Below, piece by piece: positions 16,403 to 24,398 of a stretch of 33,722 nt of DNA; position 1 is the stretch's first letter; every line of letters begins with the position of its first letter. The notes under the pieces were generated by a model. It was not told where the DNA came from. It ran no database searches and was given only the letters and a program-made list of their open reading frames with translations. A program made the translations under genes and the position numbers. Origin of the DNA: JAIBBG01 sp040381475 (GTDB taxonomy: Bacteria > Bacteroidota > Bacteroidia > Flavobacteriales_D > Sanyastnellaceae); assembly GCA_040381475.1 (NCBI GenBank), contig JBEIHH010000020.1:1-33722 (forward strand). Reading direction: 5' to 3'.

Positions 16403-17218
16403 ATGAGCCATAAACAATCCGTTTTTTTACTTTCATTTCAGGCATGGTCTCAAGCGTGCGTGTTTATGTTCCGCCACCGTTTGAGCCACTACCTTATATA
16501 TCCTCTCGCCATTTCCATTCTTTTGGCCATGGGATCAGTCGTACTGATCAATCGGGGAGTCAATTTTATCATGGGTTTCATCAACCCATATTTCGGCGAC
16601 ACCAAAATGTCCGGAAGCTGGTGGGAAAATATCATTGAGTTGCTCAAGGACTCAGCTGCTCTTGCTATTCCTTTCATACTATGGCTGTTATCAATATACG
16701 TATTTCTGAGAATCAACAAATATCTTGTGCTGGTGCTCATGTCTCCGATGATGGCTTTACTCAGTGAAAAAACCTGTGACATACTTACCGGAACATCAAC
16801 ACCATTTAGTCTCAATCAGCTAATGCACGATGCATTCCGCGGCAGTATTATTTCTCTTCGAAATCTGATCATGGAATTGAGCCTTACATTGTTAATTTGG
16901 GGATTCATTCTCTTACTGATGCTGTTTCTTCCTTTCTTAATTTTTATATTAGGTCCTTTGGCGTCGATACTGGTATTCTTCATTTCAAGCTATTACTATG
17001 GTTTCTCTCTATTAGATTATGTCAATGAGAGAAATCAACTGAATGTAAAGGAGAGTATCAGAGATATCCGCAATCTTAGATCCTTGAGCATTGGACTTGG
17101 ATCCATTTTTTCAATATTATTTATGGTGCCCTTCATCGGCATTGCGCTAAGCTCTGTGACATGCACGATTGCAGCGGTAATTGCCAAACATCAATTAACA
17201 GTAGAAGAAATTGGATAG
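16403..17218 (+). CDS. EI24/CysZ-like multi-pass membrane protein
   Basis: This 271-aa protein has about five hydrophobic segments (roughly residues 30-52, 85-118, 158-200 as a pair, 225-260). It carries EI24-family (PF07264) signatures: the loop LMSPMMALLSEKTCDILTG and the motif YYYGFSLLDYVNER in the second half. E. coli CysZ of this family imports sulfate, but Bacteroidota members are usually not linked to cys genes and none is nearby, so a transport role is inferred only from the fold. Its stop is 6 bases from that of the converging protease-like gene, and no terminator fits between them. Confidence 0.8.
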   Translation: MSHKQSVFLLSFQAWSQACVFMFRHRLSHYLIYPLAISILLAMGSVVLINRGVNFIMGFINPYFGDTKMSGSWWENIIELLKDSAALAIPFILWLLSIYVFLRINKYLVLVLMSPMMALLSEKTCDILTGTSTPFSLNQLMHDAFRGSIISLRNLIMELSLTLLIWGFILLLMLFLPFLIFILGPLASILVFFISSYYYGFSLLDYVNERNQLNVKESIRDIRNLRSLSIGLGSIFSILFMVPFIGIALSSVTCTIAAVIAKHQLTVEEIG

Positions 17219-17224
17219 TGATAC

Positions 17225-18775
17225 TTAACGTATCAGCAGTTTCCGGGTGAATTTATCCTTCCCGGTTATAAATTCAATGAAGTAAAATCCTTCAGGCAAG
17301 CCACTGATAGAAATTGTTGGAACATTCGGTTCAAAAGCCTCAATTACCTGACCGGAGGCGTTCATTAAAACCACTGAAAGTATTCTGGTATCAGATTCAT
17401 TACTGATATATATCCATTCCTTTGCAGGATTTGGAAAAAATGAAATCTCATCATCCGCGCTAACTCCCGCTCCAAAAGACACTTCCGGATAGATGCCAGG
17501 AATTTTATTTTGTACAATCTGAAGTGGATCAAGATAGGAATTCAGATCAGACCACGATTCAGCAAGCAACACATATTGATCTGAACCTGGAAAATTACAG
17601 CTAGTACTACCTCCTGTGAAAATACCTAATAGGTTCCATTCTTCATCGAACAAAGGCGCACCGCTACTTCCTTGAAAAGTTCTACCATTGTCGGTCAATT
17701 GCAGATTCATTAAAATTTGGCCATCGGTAATAGACTCTGACCAATCAGTTTGATAATCTGTTATTGCCAGGGACAGTGCTTCTGCGTGATGTAAACTTAT
17801 CAAATTCAAAGGCAATTCGCCCATACCAAGCGACCATCCACAGTAATAAACATCCCACGTCGCAGGCGGCGACTTGATGAGTTTGAGCAGACCAATTCCC
17901 TGATCTGTGTCGTTTCTTACCAAAGTCGCACCGCTTAGTACCATGCGATCACAAGTAAAAAAGTTGGGGCACCTCAATTGATTCATGTTGAAGTAAAAAA
18001 CCCATGAAGAGGCCGGCCCAATAAGGCTTTCACTGGAAGAAATCACATAGGGAGTGGCATCAGATCTGGAGTTATTCATAAGTGTAGCCGATGCAATCTT
18101 CTGACCGTAATCAACCATCATCATCAAAACGGAAGAAGCAACACGAGATGCTCCCGACGGGAGATTCAAGAGGTTCGCCTCCTCGTAACATTGCAAGTCC
18201 GACGATACAGCATTTGCAAGATCACGATATGCACCTGCAACGTGATCTATCCAAAAACTTCCTTGCCCCCTGTAAGCATACGGCTCATAATATTCAACAA
18301 TGATTCTGGAACCGGAAACATGAGGAATGCCTAAAAAGCCACTCGTGTTGTCACGAGACGTTAAAGGCCCAAGATAATCCTCACGATCTTCAGAATAAAT
18401 AAAGACTTTTCCCCCACGCGGCAATACGATATTTCTTAAAGTCAGCCCTATAGAATAGGCAAAACCAAAATCTATTCCCAAGGTCCAGATACGATCGCCG
18501 TTCAATAGATTAGTCCAATGACCGCTATTTAACAAGGAAAAATCAGTCTCTAATGCCGAGGCAAACCGATAGGGTTTCGTTCGGTCTGATAACTGCAATT
18601 GATCTTCCGCAAGCAGTGCTTCAATATTCAACTGGGGTAAAATCTGCCAGTCCGATTGTACATCGAATTGATTGGTCAGGCCCCATGAAACCGGTACACC
18701 GTTGCGCTCGAACTGCCCTGACATGGAAACGCTCCATACCAAAACACAGAACAAGATGTAAAGTTTTTGACTCAA
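17225..18775 (-). CDS. Secreted lysyl-endopeptidase-like serine pseudoprotease with T9SS sorting domain
   Basis: This 516-aa protein has a signal peptide (to about residue 20) and an N-terminal ~180-residue domain with GKVFIYSEDREDYLG, as in Bacteroidota lysyl-endopeptidase precursors. A trypsin/chymotrypsin-like domain follows. Comparison with the family pattern as I remember it places Glu249 in ISSSES at the catalytic His position (normally TANHC) and Gly293 in DQGIGLLKL at the Asp position (normally SDFALLEL). The serine motif GSSGAPLF with Ser371 is intact. The His Cys partner is also Ser. The frame is uninterrupted, so this looks like a maintained non-catalytic protein. Residues ~446-516 (SFFPNPAKEW to the end) are a type A T9SS sorting domain. 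The start is TTG at 18775, preceded by AGGATA; the upstream frame has no ATG before a stop at 18821. It is divergent from the Kazal gene. Confidence 0.82.
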   Translation of the reverse strand: MSQKLYILFCVLVWSVSMSGQFERNGVPVSWGLTNQFDVQSDWQILPQLNIEALLAEDQLQLSDRTKPYRFASALETDFSLLNSGHWTNLLNGDRIWTLGIDFGFAYSIGLTLRNIVLPRGGKVFIYSEDREDYLGPLTSRDNTSGFLGIPHVSGSRIIVEYYEPYAYRGQGSFWIDHVAGAYRDLANAVSSDLQCYEEANLLNLPSGASRVASSVLMMMVDYGQKIASATLMNNSRSDATPYVISSSESLIGPASSWVFYFNMNQLRCPNFFTCDRMVLSGATLVRNDTDQGIGLLKLIKSPPATWDVYYCGWSLGMGELPLNLISLHHAEALSLAITDYQTDWSESITDGQILMNLQLTDNGRTFQGSSGAPLFDEEWNLLGIFTGGSTSCNFPGSDQYVLLAESWSDLNSYLDPLQIVQNKIPGIYPEVSFGAGVSADDEISFFPNPAKEWIYISNESDTRILSVVLMNASGQVIEAFEPNVPTISISGLPEGFYFIEFITGKDKFTRKLLIR

Positions 18776-18957
18776 TATCCTATTGTAGCAAGATGCTCCT
18801 AACCAAAAGAAGGTTGCACGCTAAATTAGCTATTTTTCTATCTCGTTGTTAGCTAAACTGAAAATTAACGAAAGTCACAAGCAATAAACACTTCATCGAG
18901 CTCAAGAGGCAACGAATCGAAGATAATTTGCATCTTACTATATGAAAACTACACCTC

Positions 18958-20118
18958 ATGAAAATTCTAAGCTTCTTTTTGGCTCTTCTCTCCACTTCGC
19001 TAATTTTTGCCCAGGACTGCATTGACGAATCCCTGATCAATCCCGATGCGATCTGCCCCATGATTTATGCTCCTGTTTGTGGTTGCGATGGAATCACCTA
19101 TGGCAATGATTGTATTGCCATCAATACAGGAGGGGTCTTAACCTGGACTGATGGTCCCTGCGGTCAGAGCAGTGATTGTATGGATATGTCGGCTTTGGAT
19201 TTCGGTCTCTGCGATCAGTTTTTGGGTTACACCTGGAATGGGTCGGGATGTGTTCCTGTAAGCGGTTGTGGATACACAATTGGCAATATTGATTATACAC
19301 CAAACTTTTATTCAACGTTATATGGATGCCAGCAGGAATGCGGGAATCCACTTACTGATTGTATCAACTACATGCAGATTGAAACAGGATATACAGTCGA
19401 TTGTGATGACATTGAGGATCCGGTTTGTGGTTGTGATGGTGTCACTTATTACAACAGCTGCGAAGCTTTCTATGGAGGAGGGGTAACAACCTATGGAACC
19501 AATGCCTGTGATGACTCCACATGTTTTGAAATTCCGGAGTATGCCAATTTTGGTGAGTGCTCTATGCCTCTTGGCTGGGCAAGAATGGAGAACGGCTGCG
19601 TTGAAATGTCAGGATGCGGTTACATCAGTCAGTACGGATATGACTATAGCAGTCTTTTCTTCTCATCTTCCTACGAATGTTTCAACTATTGCATTCAGTC
19701 TGTAGAATTATGCATCAATAATTCAATTATCGATAGCACCATGGCATGCATAGAAATATATGATCCGGTTTGTGGTTGTGATAGTATAACTTATTCAAAT
19801 TCCTGTTATGCGACTTATTATGGTGGTGTCACATCCTATACTCCCGGTGAATGTTCTACAAATAACATTCGTGAAATGGCTAACACGCAGGTTATTATTT
19901 ATCCAAATCCTGCAGACCGTTTCTTCCAGGTACAACTCGAAGAATTTATTCCTTCAATCCTAACAATTTCCGATTGTTCAGGAAGATTAATTCTAAGTGA
20001 AAAAATGAACGGGAAAATTCAAAGAATTGATTCCATGCACCTTCCGGTAGGGTTGTATATCGTGCAGTTACAAACCGAAGAAGGAACTTTGGTCAGAAAG
20101 AAACTCATCATCGAGTAG
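18958..20118 (+). CDS. Secreted multi-domain Kazal-type protease-inhibitor-like protein with T9SS sorting domain
   Basis: The 386-aa protein has a signal peptide (MKILSFFLALLSTSLIFAQ). Three Kazal-like domains lie at residues 21-68, 135-184 and 252-299. Each has the PVCGCDxxTYxNxC core followed by GGVxxx and a closing Cys. Between them are two related six-cysteine modules at 74-128 and 189-245. Their cysteine order and GxC/final CxxxC recall Kunitz (BPTI) domains, although the spacing (x10-11, x12, x5, x19-20, x3) differs. Residues ~312-386 (VIIYPNPADR to the end) are a T9SS type A sorting domain. Kazal domains usually inhibit serine proteases, so a secreted inhibitor is likely; the target is unknown. 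Its neighbour across a 182-base divergent gap is a trypsin-fold pseudoprotease. A bidirectional terminator follows. Confidence 0.85.
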   Translation: MKILSFFLALLSTSLIFAQDCIDESLINPDAICPMIYAPVCGCDGITYGNDCIAINTGGVLTWTDGPCGQSSDCMDMSALDFGLCDQFLGYTWNGSGCVPVSGCGYTIGNIDYTPNFYSTLYGCQQECGNPLTDCINYMQIETGYTVDCDDIEDPVCGCDGVTYYNSCEAFYGGGVTTYGTNACDDSTCFEIPEYANFGECSMPLGWARMENGCVEMSGCGYISQYGYDYSSLFFSSSYECFNYCIQSVELCINNSIIDSTMACIEIYDPVCGCDSITYSNSCYATYYGGVTSYTPGECSTNNIREMANTQVIIYPNPADRFFQVQLEEFIPSILTISDCSGRLILSEKMNGKIQRIDSMHLPVGLYIVQLQTEEGTLVRKKLIIE

Positions 20119-20138
20119 TTGCCATGAAAACAACAAGT

Positions 20139-20175
20139 AGGCCGTTGCGATAAGCACGGCCTTTTGTTTTTATTT
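20139..20175. terminator. Bidirectional terminator between the Kazal and NUDIX genes
   Basis: AGGCCGT (20139-20145) pairs with ACGGCCT (20156-20162), with an inner GC/GC extension across a one-base bulge. On the plus strand it is followed by TTTTGTTTTTATTT. On the minus strand the tail (ACTTGTTGTTTTC) is less T-rich. The plus-strand T-tract overlaps the NUDIX stop codon. Confidence 0.8.
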
Positions 20176-20790
20176 ACCAGCCAACAAACCCAGATAAGCC
20201 TCAACCACATCGATCACGGATGGATAGGTATTGCTCCTCACAATATCCATGTCTTCCAATCCCAACCAAACAGCTTTGGTGATGCCTTCCTTCAACTGAG
20301 GCTTGGGAACCGCATTGCCTGCATACCTCATCAAAAACCAACGAGTGCTTTTTATTACCGAAACACCATCCTGCATATAGGTATGCCACGTCTCATAGAA
20401 CTCTGAATCTACCTTAAGCTGATCCAAAGAGCACTCCTCCTCAACTTCACGAACCGCACCCTCAAGAACCTTTTCTCCGTCTTCGACTTTTCCCTTCGGA
20501 AGATCCCATTTCTCAAGTCTGTATATGAAAAGTATTTTATTCTCTCGGTTTGTGACCAATCCACCAGCGGCCTGGACAAATTGAAAATGAGAGGCAAACT
20601 CAGACCACGACTGCTGCACATCATGACACAAGACCAGTATCGATTTCGCACCCCTTTGCATTGCCTCCTCTATCATAACAATATCCAACTTTCCCTTTGA
20701 AACGATGGTTACAGCCGATTCTGAAGGTTCATCAGACTGTGAAAAAAATACCGGCCTTCCGGCAAAATAAACTTTATAACTTTGAGCCAT
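20170..20790 (-). CDS. NUDIX-family hydrolase
   Basis: This 206-aa cytoplasmic protein contains a Nudix box at residues 100-122 (GKVEDGE, then REVEEECSL). The usual Gly in the last part (REUXEEXGU) is Ser here. The family cleaves nucleoside diphosphates linked to another group, using Mg2+ held by the box glutamates; the substrate is not predictable. About 75 residues precede the Nudix fold, and AAGGLVTNRENKILFIYR begins it. The ATG at 20788-20790 overlaps the divergent pyrE ATG at 20789-20791 within the palindrome CATG. Its promoter must therefore lie inside pyrE: TTTAATTCGC on the minus strand at 20833-20842 is a weak candidate. Confidence 0.9.
   Translation of the reverse strand: MAQSYKVYFAGRPVFFSQSDEPSESAVTIVSKGKLDIVMIEEAMQRGAKSILVLCHDVQQSWSEFASHFQFVQAAGGLVTNRENKILFIYRLEKWDLPKGKVEDGEKVLEGAVREVEEECSLDQLKVDSEFYETWHTYMQDGVSVIKSTRWFLMRYAGNAVPKPQLKEGITKAVWLGLEDMDIVRSNTYPSVIDVVEAYLGLLAGK
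20777..20784 (+). promoter_or_regulatory. -7 element for pyrE inside the NUDIX coding region
   Basis: TAACTTTG is a full match to TAnnTTTG and ends 4 bases before the pyrE ATG at 20789. Transcription would begin at or within a few bases of the start codon, giving a leaderless or near-leaderless mRNA. No clear -33 TTG is present. Confidence 0.5.
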
Positions 20791-21454
20791 GGATAGTCAA
20801 GAACGCGCGTTAAAAGTCGCTGAATTCCTGCTGCGAATTAAAGCAGTAGAACTCAATCCTGAACAACCCTTTACCTGGGCTTCCGGATTAAAATCTCCAA
20901 TTTATTGCGACAACCGCAAAACTTTGTCATATCCCGATGTAAGAGCGTATATAAGGGAGGCCTTTATATCTTCGATGAAGGAAAACTATCAGGTACCAGA
21001 TGTCATTGCCGGTGTGGCCACGGGTGGTATAGCAATAGGAGCGTTGATAGCGGATTCCCTTAATCTGCCATTTATTTATGTTCGCTCCGAAGCCAAAAAA
21101 CATGGATTGGGCAATCAAGTGGAAGGCACTCTGCACTCAGGTCAAAAAGTTGTAGTGATTGAAGATCTCATTTCTACCGGTAAAAGCAGCCTGAACGCAG
21201 TACACGCATTGCGGGAACAGGGAGCAGAAATCGTTGGAATGATCGCGATTTTCACATATGGTTTTGATGCTGCTTCGGAAAACTTCAAAAATCATGCATG
21301 CCCGCTGACAACACTCAGCAATTATGAATCATTGCTTCATCAAGCCCTGAGTTCGGGATTTATCGATCAAAAACAATTGGATACTCTTCGGGAATGGAAG
21401 GTAAGTCCTGAGGCTTGGAGTAATAACTTTATGCTTCAGCATCAGACTCATTAA
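20789..21454 (+). CDS. pyrE: Orotate phosphoribosyltransferase
   Basis: PyrE converts orotate and PRPP to orotidine 5'-monophosphate in pyrimidine synthesis. The 221-aa sequence has the N-terminal FTWASGLKSPIYCDNR (28-43), the AGVATGGIAIGALIAD substrate loop (74-89), the basic flexible-loop segment EAKKHG (101-106) and the PRPP-binding motif VVVIEDLISTGKS (121-133). The start fits the family N-terminus. The gene is divergent from the NUDIX gene with overlapping ATG codons, and the SRPBCC gene 30 bases downstream is probably co-transcribed. carB, 11 kb away, is a second gene of the same pathway. Confidence 0.97.
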   Translation: MDSQERALKVAEFLLRIKAVELNPEQPFTWASGLKSPIYCDNRKTLSYPDVRAYIREAFISSMKENYQVPDVIAGVATGGIAIGALIADSLNLPFIYVRSEAKKHGLGNQVEGTLHSGQKVVVIEDLISTGKSSLNAVHALREQGAEIVGMIAIFTYGFDAASENFKNHACPLTTLSNYESLLHQALSSGFIDQKQLDTLREWKVSPEAWSNNFMLQHQTH

Positions 21455-21484
21455 TGCAGAATTTACGAAACATCTCATCTTCTT

Positions 21485-21886
21485 ATGACAAGAATTGAAA
21501 GTAAAACCGCAACGGTGAATTCCAATGCTGAAAAGATTTATGACTTCCTCACTGATCTGAACAATATCGAAAAACTGCTCCCGGCCGGAAAATACTCCGA
21601 ATGGAAAAGTGACAAAGATTCCTGCTCTTTCAAAGTTCAGGGCGCATATCAGATCGGGCTTGCACTCAAATCTTCCGAGCCTGGTCGTCTTGTTACTTAT
21701 TCCAGCACCCCGGGCTCGCCTTTTCCGTTCGAACTCAACGTAAAACTGAATGAGGCAGATGGAAAAACAACAGGTCAACTGCTCTGCGATGCCCAAATCA
21801 ATCCTTTTCTTGAGATGCTTGTAAAAGGGCCTTTGAAAAATCTTTTTGATTACATGGCAGATAAATTACCAGAAGCAGTTGGTTAA
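21485..21886 (+). CDS. SRPBCC/START-like small protein
   Basis: This 133-aa protein has the helix-grip pattern of the SRPBCC superfamily: VNSNAEKIYDFLTDLNNIEKLLP at the N-terminus, a run of beta strands, and a long C-terminal helix (NPFLEMLVKGPLKNLFDYMADKL). The superfamily binds hydrophobic ligands, but no ligand or reaction can be assigned. It lies 30 bases after pyrE, an adjacency I recall from other Bacteroidota. Its TAA and the stop of the converging M48 gene overlap in the palindrome TTAA (21883-21886). Confidence 0.75.
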   Translation: MTRIESKTATVNSNAEKIYDFLTDLNNIEKLLPAGKYSEWKSDKDSCSFKVQGAYQIGLALKSSEPGRLVTYSSTPGSPFPFELNVKLNEADGKTTGQLLCDAQINPFLEMLVKGPLKNLFDYMADKLPEAVG

Positions 21887-22683
21887 TGATATAGTGCTTC
21901 TTTCATCCTGTTCCAATCAATTCCAAGCGACCTCTCAACGTAACCTTGAGATACTTGATACGCACCTGATTTCTTTGCCCGTTCTTCAAGCTCGGGATGC
22001 GTACTCAGTATATTCAAAGCTCCTTCCATATCACCATGTTCCTGTTTCATTCTGGAAAACACTTCACCAAGCAGTGAAGGATTTATACCAGCCTTGTCGA
22101 GCAGTACCAAAGCAAATTCATCTGCCTCTGCTTCATCTTCCCGACTGAAATAATTTGAGAGCAATAACCCGGAGACATTCTCAAGACCTGATCCTCCGGC
22201 CACCATAGCTATGACAGCATCAAGTCCGAGCTGCTTCACAATGTTATTTACTGTATGACGGTGTTCCACATGACCCATTTCATGCGCAAGAACTGCTGCA
22301 ACCTCCTCAGCAGAATGACAAAAGTTGAGCAATCCGGTTTGAATGTAAATACGCCCGCCGGGAATTGCGAATGCATTAGGATCCGGTTGATCAACCACTG
22401 TCAGCTCATATTTGTATTTTGAACCTCCCATCGCATTCTGAAGCCTGTCATGCATCACTTTAATACAGGAGTCAACATATGGATCACTTATCAATTTATA
22501 TCCCGCTTCCTCTGAAAACGAGGATTCAGCGATCATGTCGCCGAATTTTTTCTCATTCTCAATGGTCAGAATTTTATCAGCAGGATTCTTAAAAAACTGA
22601 TATACCGCATAACCTCCCCAACCTGTGAGGAACAAAAGCACGATCAGAAAAATCCATGCGAACTGATTTGGCGTTATTTTCAT
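21883..22683 (-). CDS. Membrane-anchored M48-family zinc metallopeptidase
   Basis: The protein is 266 aa from the ATG at 22683, which overlaps the M61 stop as ATGA; a start four codons further up at 22695 is possible but less fitting. An N-terminal transmembrane segment (about residues 8-28, FAWIFLIVLLFLTGWGGYAV) anchors it. The zinc motif HEMGH with VEHRH follows, and the third ligand is in SREDEAEADEFA. These features match the M48C/BepA/LoiP-like group, which handles envelope protein quality control. The segment AIPGGRIYIQTGLL before HEMGH is also typical. It is the last gene of the PafA-M61-M48 overlap operon. Confidence 0.9.
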   Translation of the reverse strand: MKITPNQFAWIFLIVLLFLTGWGGYAVYQFFKNPADKILTIENEKKFGDMIAESSFSEEAGYKLISDPYVDSCIKVMHDRLQNAMGGSKYKYELTVVDQPDPNAFAIPGGRIYIQTGLLNFCHSAEEVAAVLAHEMGHVEHRHTVNNIVKQLGLDAVIAMVAGGSGLENVSGLLLSNYFSREDEAEADEFALVLLDKAGINPSLLGEVFSRMKQEHGDMEGALNILSTHPELEERAKKSGAYQVSQGYVERSLGIDWNRMKEALYH

Positions 22684-24398
22684 GCGAATTTCCATTTATC
22701 AAAAACCTTATCCTGAAAAATCGATGGCTGTTCGATCCTTGCGATCTTGTATTTCTTCATCCAGACCTGACCATCAGCCAGCAACTTGACGGAACGCTGT
22801 TTTCCTTTTCGAACAATATCAAGAGTTACAGGACCTTCGCTCATCCTGAAAAGAAGTTGAAAGTTCTTGTATGGCACAATACCATTCACCGCCACTATCT
22901 CATCACCATTCCACAGTCCGGCAAGATCAGCGGGTGATCCCGGATACACAGATTGAACGGCAACCCGCTGAGCATTTTCATCCACAGATAATCCGAGAAA
23001 AGCATCACTCCATTTGCCACCCGGTGAATTATTGAGCACGATTCCAACGTATGAAAAGGCCGATTCCAGCAATCCCGTATATTCTTTTGTGCCAAAAACG
23101 AAGTTGTCAAATTCCTCCTGCATGCTACGACCCAGAAAGGCTTCCAGCAGCAGCTGATAATCGCCCGAGCTATAGCCTATCTGCTTTTTCCCAAACTGCT
23201 CGTACATCTCACGCATCACAAAATCTAACGATTTGCTTCCCGATGTTGCATGTATAATCATGAGATCAAATGCCATTGCAAGCAAAAATCCCTCATTGTA
23301 AATCGAAACCTTTCGCCCTGGTATTCCCGAAGAATAACCATCAAGCCAAGTATCCATGCTGCTTTCAGCAACCGATAAATTGTTTCTTCCGTGATTGCCG
23401 TAATAGTCCTGAAGGTGGTCTTCTATAATTTGAAACCATTCACTATCGCTGATACAACCTGATCTCCACAGCAATAAATCACCATAATACGTGGTCACAC
23501 CTTCGTAAACATAACCCGATGGCGAATAGTTTTCTTTGGTGAAATCATATGGCAACATTTCAACCGGTCTGATATTCTTCACATTCCAGGTGTGAAACAA
23601 CTCATGACAACTAATGCCAAGCAGATCCTTGAACAAGTTGTCATTCTGAAAATCTGCTCCGGGCCCCATAGCAATTACAGTGCTATTCCTGTGTTCTACA
23701 CCATGCCGAATGAAATAAGGTGCAAATTGAAAAAGGAAATGGTATTCTTCACAGGGAATATCCTTGAATATATGCAACTGAGCTTTGGTGAATGCTGCAA
23801 ACTCATTGATAAGTCTAGATTCTTCTAACCTAACTTCTCCCTGTATCCATACATGATATTTAACACCATCTTCATCATAATCCAGATGACGTAAACTTGC
23901 GCTCGCAATCAAGGGACAATCGGCAAGTTCATCAAAGTCACGCGCGATAAGCTTATGTCGACCCGCCTGTGTCATCCCCGTTGCTATCTGATAATCTTCC
24001 GGCAAGTCAAAAGTGATCTCATAATTGTCTGAGACCGAGTGTGGGTTGTAAAAAAAACAATTCACAGGATTCATGTACAACTGGTCCTCATCCAGATAGG
24101 TAGATCCAGCGTTCAATTCATGACCATAATATTCGTAAACGATCTGAACGGTTTCCAAGCCGTGACAATCAACCTCCCATAAATCTTTGCCAAGTTTCCT
24201 GAAGCTTAATGTGTTGCCGGAAATATCAAATGCCTTCCATGAACGTATATTCTTAGAGAAATTCCCTAACTCATATCGCCCCGGCCGCCATGCAGCAAGC
24301 TGAAGCAAAAGTTTATTTTGTGCGTGTGTTGGAAATTGGCCGATCAGCGATATGAAATGACGATGAGGAAATTCGCAACCAACAGTATAGGCAATCAT
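22680..24398 (-). CDS. M61-family metallopeptidase with C-terminal PDZ domain
   Basis: The 572-aa protein carries AAWRPGRYELGNFSKNI near the N-terminus and the zinc motif HELFH (His265, Glu266, His269) followed by TWNVKNIRP. The third ligand is probably Glu299 in YVYEGVTTYY. A PDZ-like domain lies at roughly residues 450-545 (SVYPGSPADLAGLWNGDEIVAVNG). The M61 family is named for glycyl aminopeptidase of Sphingomonas. No signal peptide is seen, so it may be cytoplasmic, as in similar Bacteroidota proteins I recall. Start and stop overlap both neighbours by four bases (ATGA), implying translational coupling with the PafA-like and M48 genes. Confidence 0.92.
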   Translation of the reverse strand: MIAYTVGCEFPHRHFISLIGQFPTHAQNKLLLQLAAWRPGRYELGNFSKNIRSWKAFDISGNTLSFRKLGKDLWEVDCHGLETVQIVYEYYGHELNAGSTYLDEDQLYMNPVNCFFYNPHSVSDNYEITFDLPEDYQIATGMTQAGRHKLIARDFDELADCPLIASASLRHLDYDEDGVKYHVWIQGEVRLEESRLINEFAAFTKAQLHIFKDIPCEEYHFLFQFAPYFIRHGVEHRNSTVIAMGPGADFQNDNLFKDLLGISCHELFHTWNVKNIRPVEMLPYDFTKENYSPSGYVYEGVTTYYGDLLLWRSGCISDSEWFQIIEDHLQDYYGNHGRNNLSVAESSMDTWLDGYSSGIPGRKVSIYNEGFLLAMAFDLMIIHATSGSKSLDFVMREMYEQFGKKQIGYSSGDYQLLLEAFLGRSMQEEFDNFVFGTKEYTGLLESAFSYVGIVLNNSPGGKWSDAFLGLSVDENAQRVAVQSVYPGSPADLAGLWNGDEIVAVNGIVPYKNFQLLFRMSEGPVTLDIVRKGKQRSVKLLADGQVWMKKYKIARIEQPSIFQDKVFDKWKFA

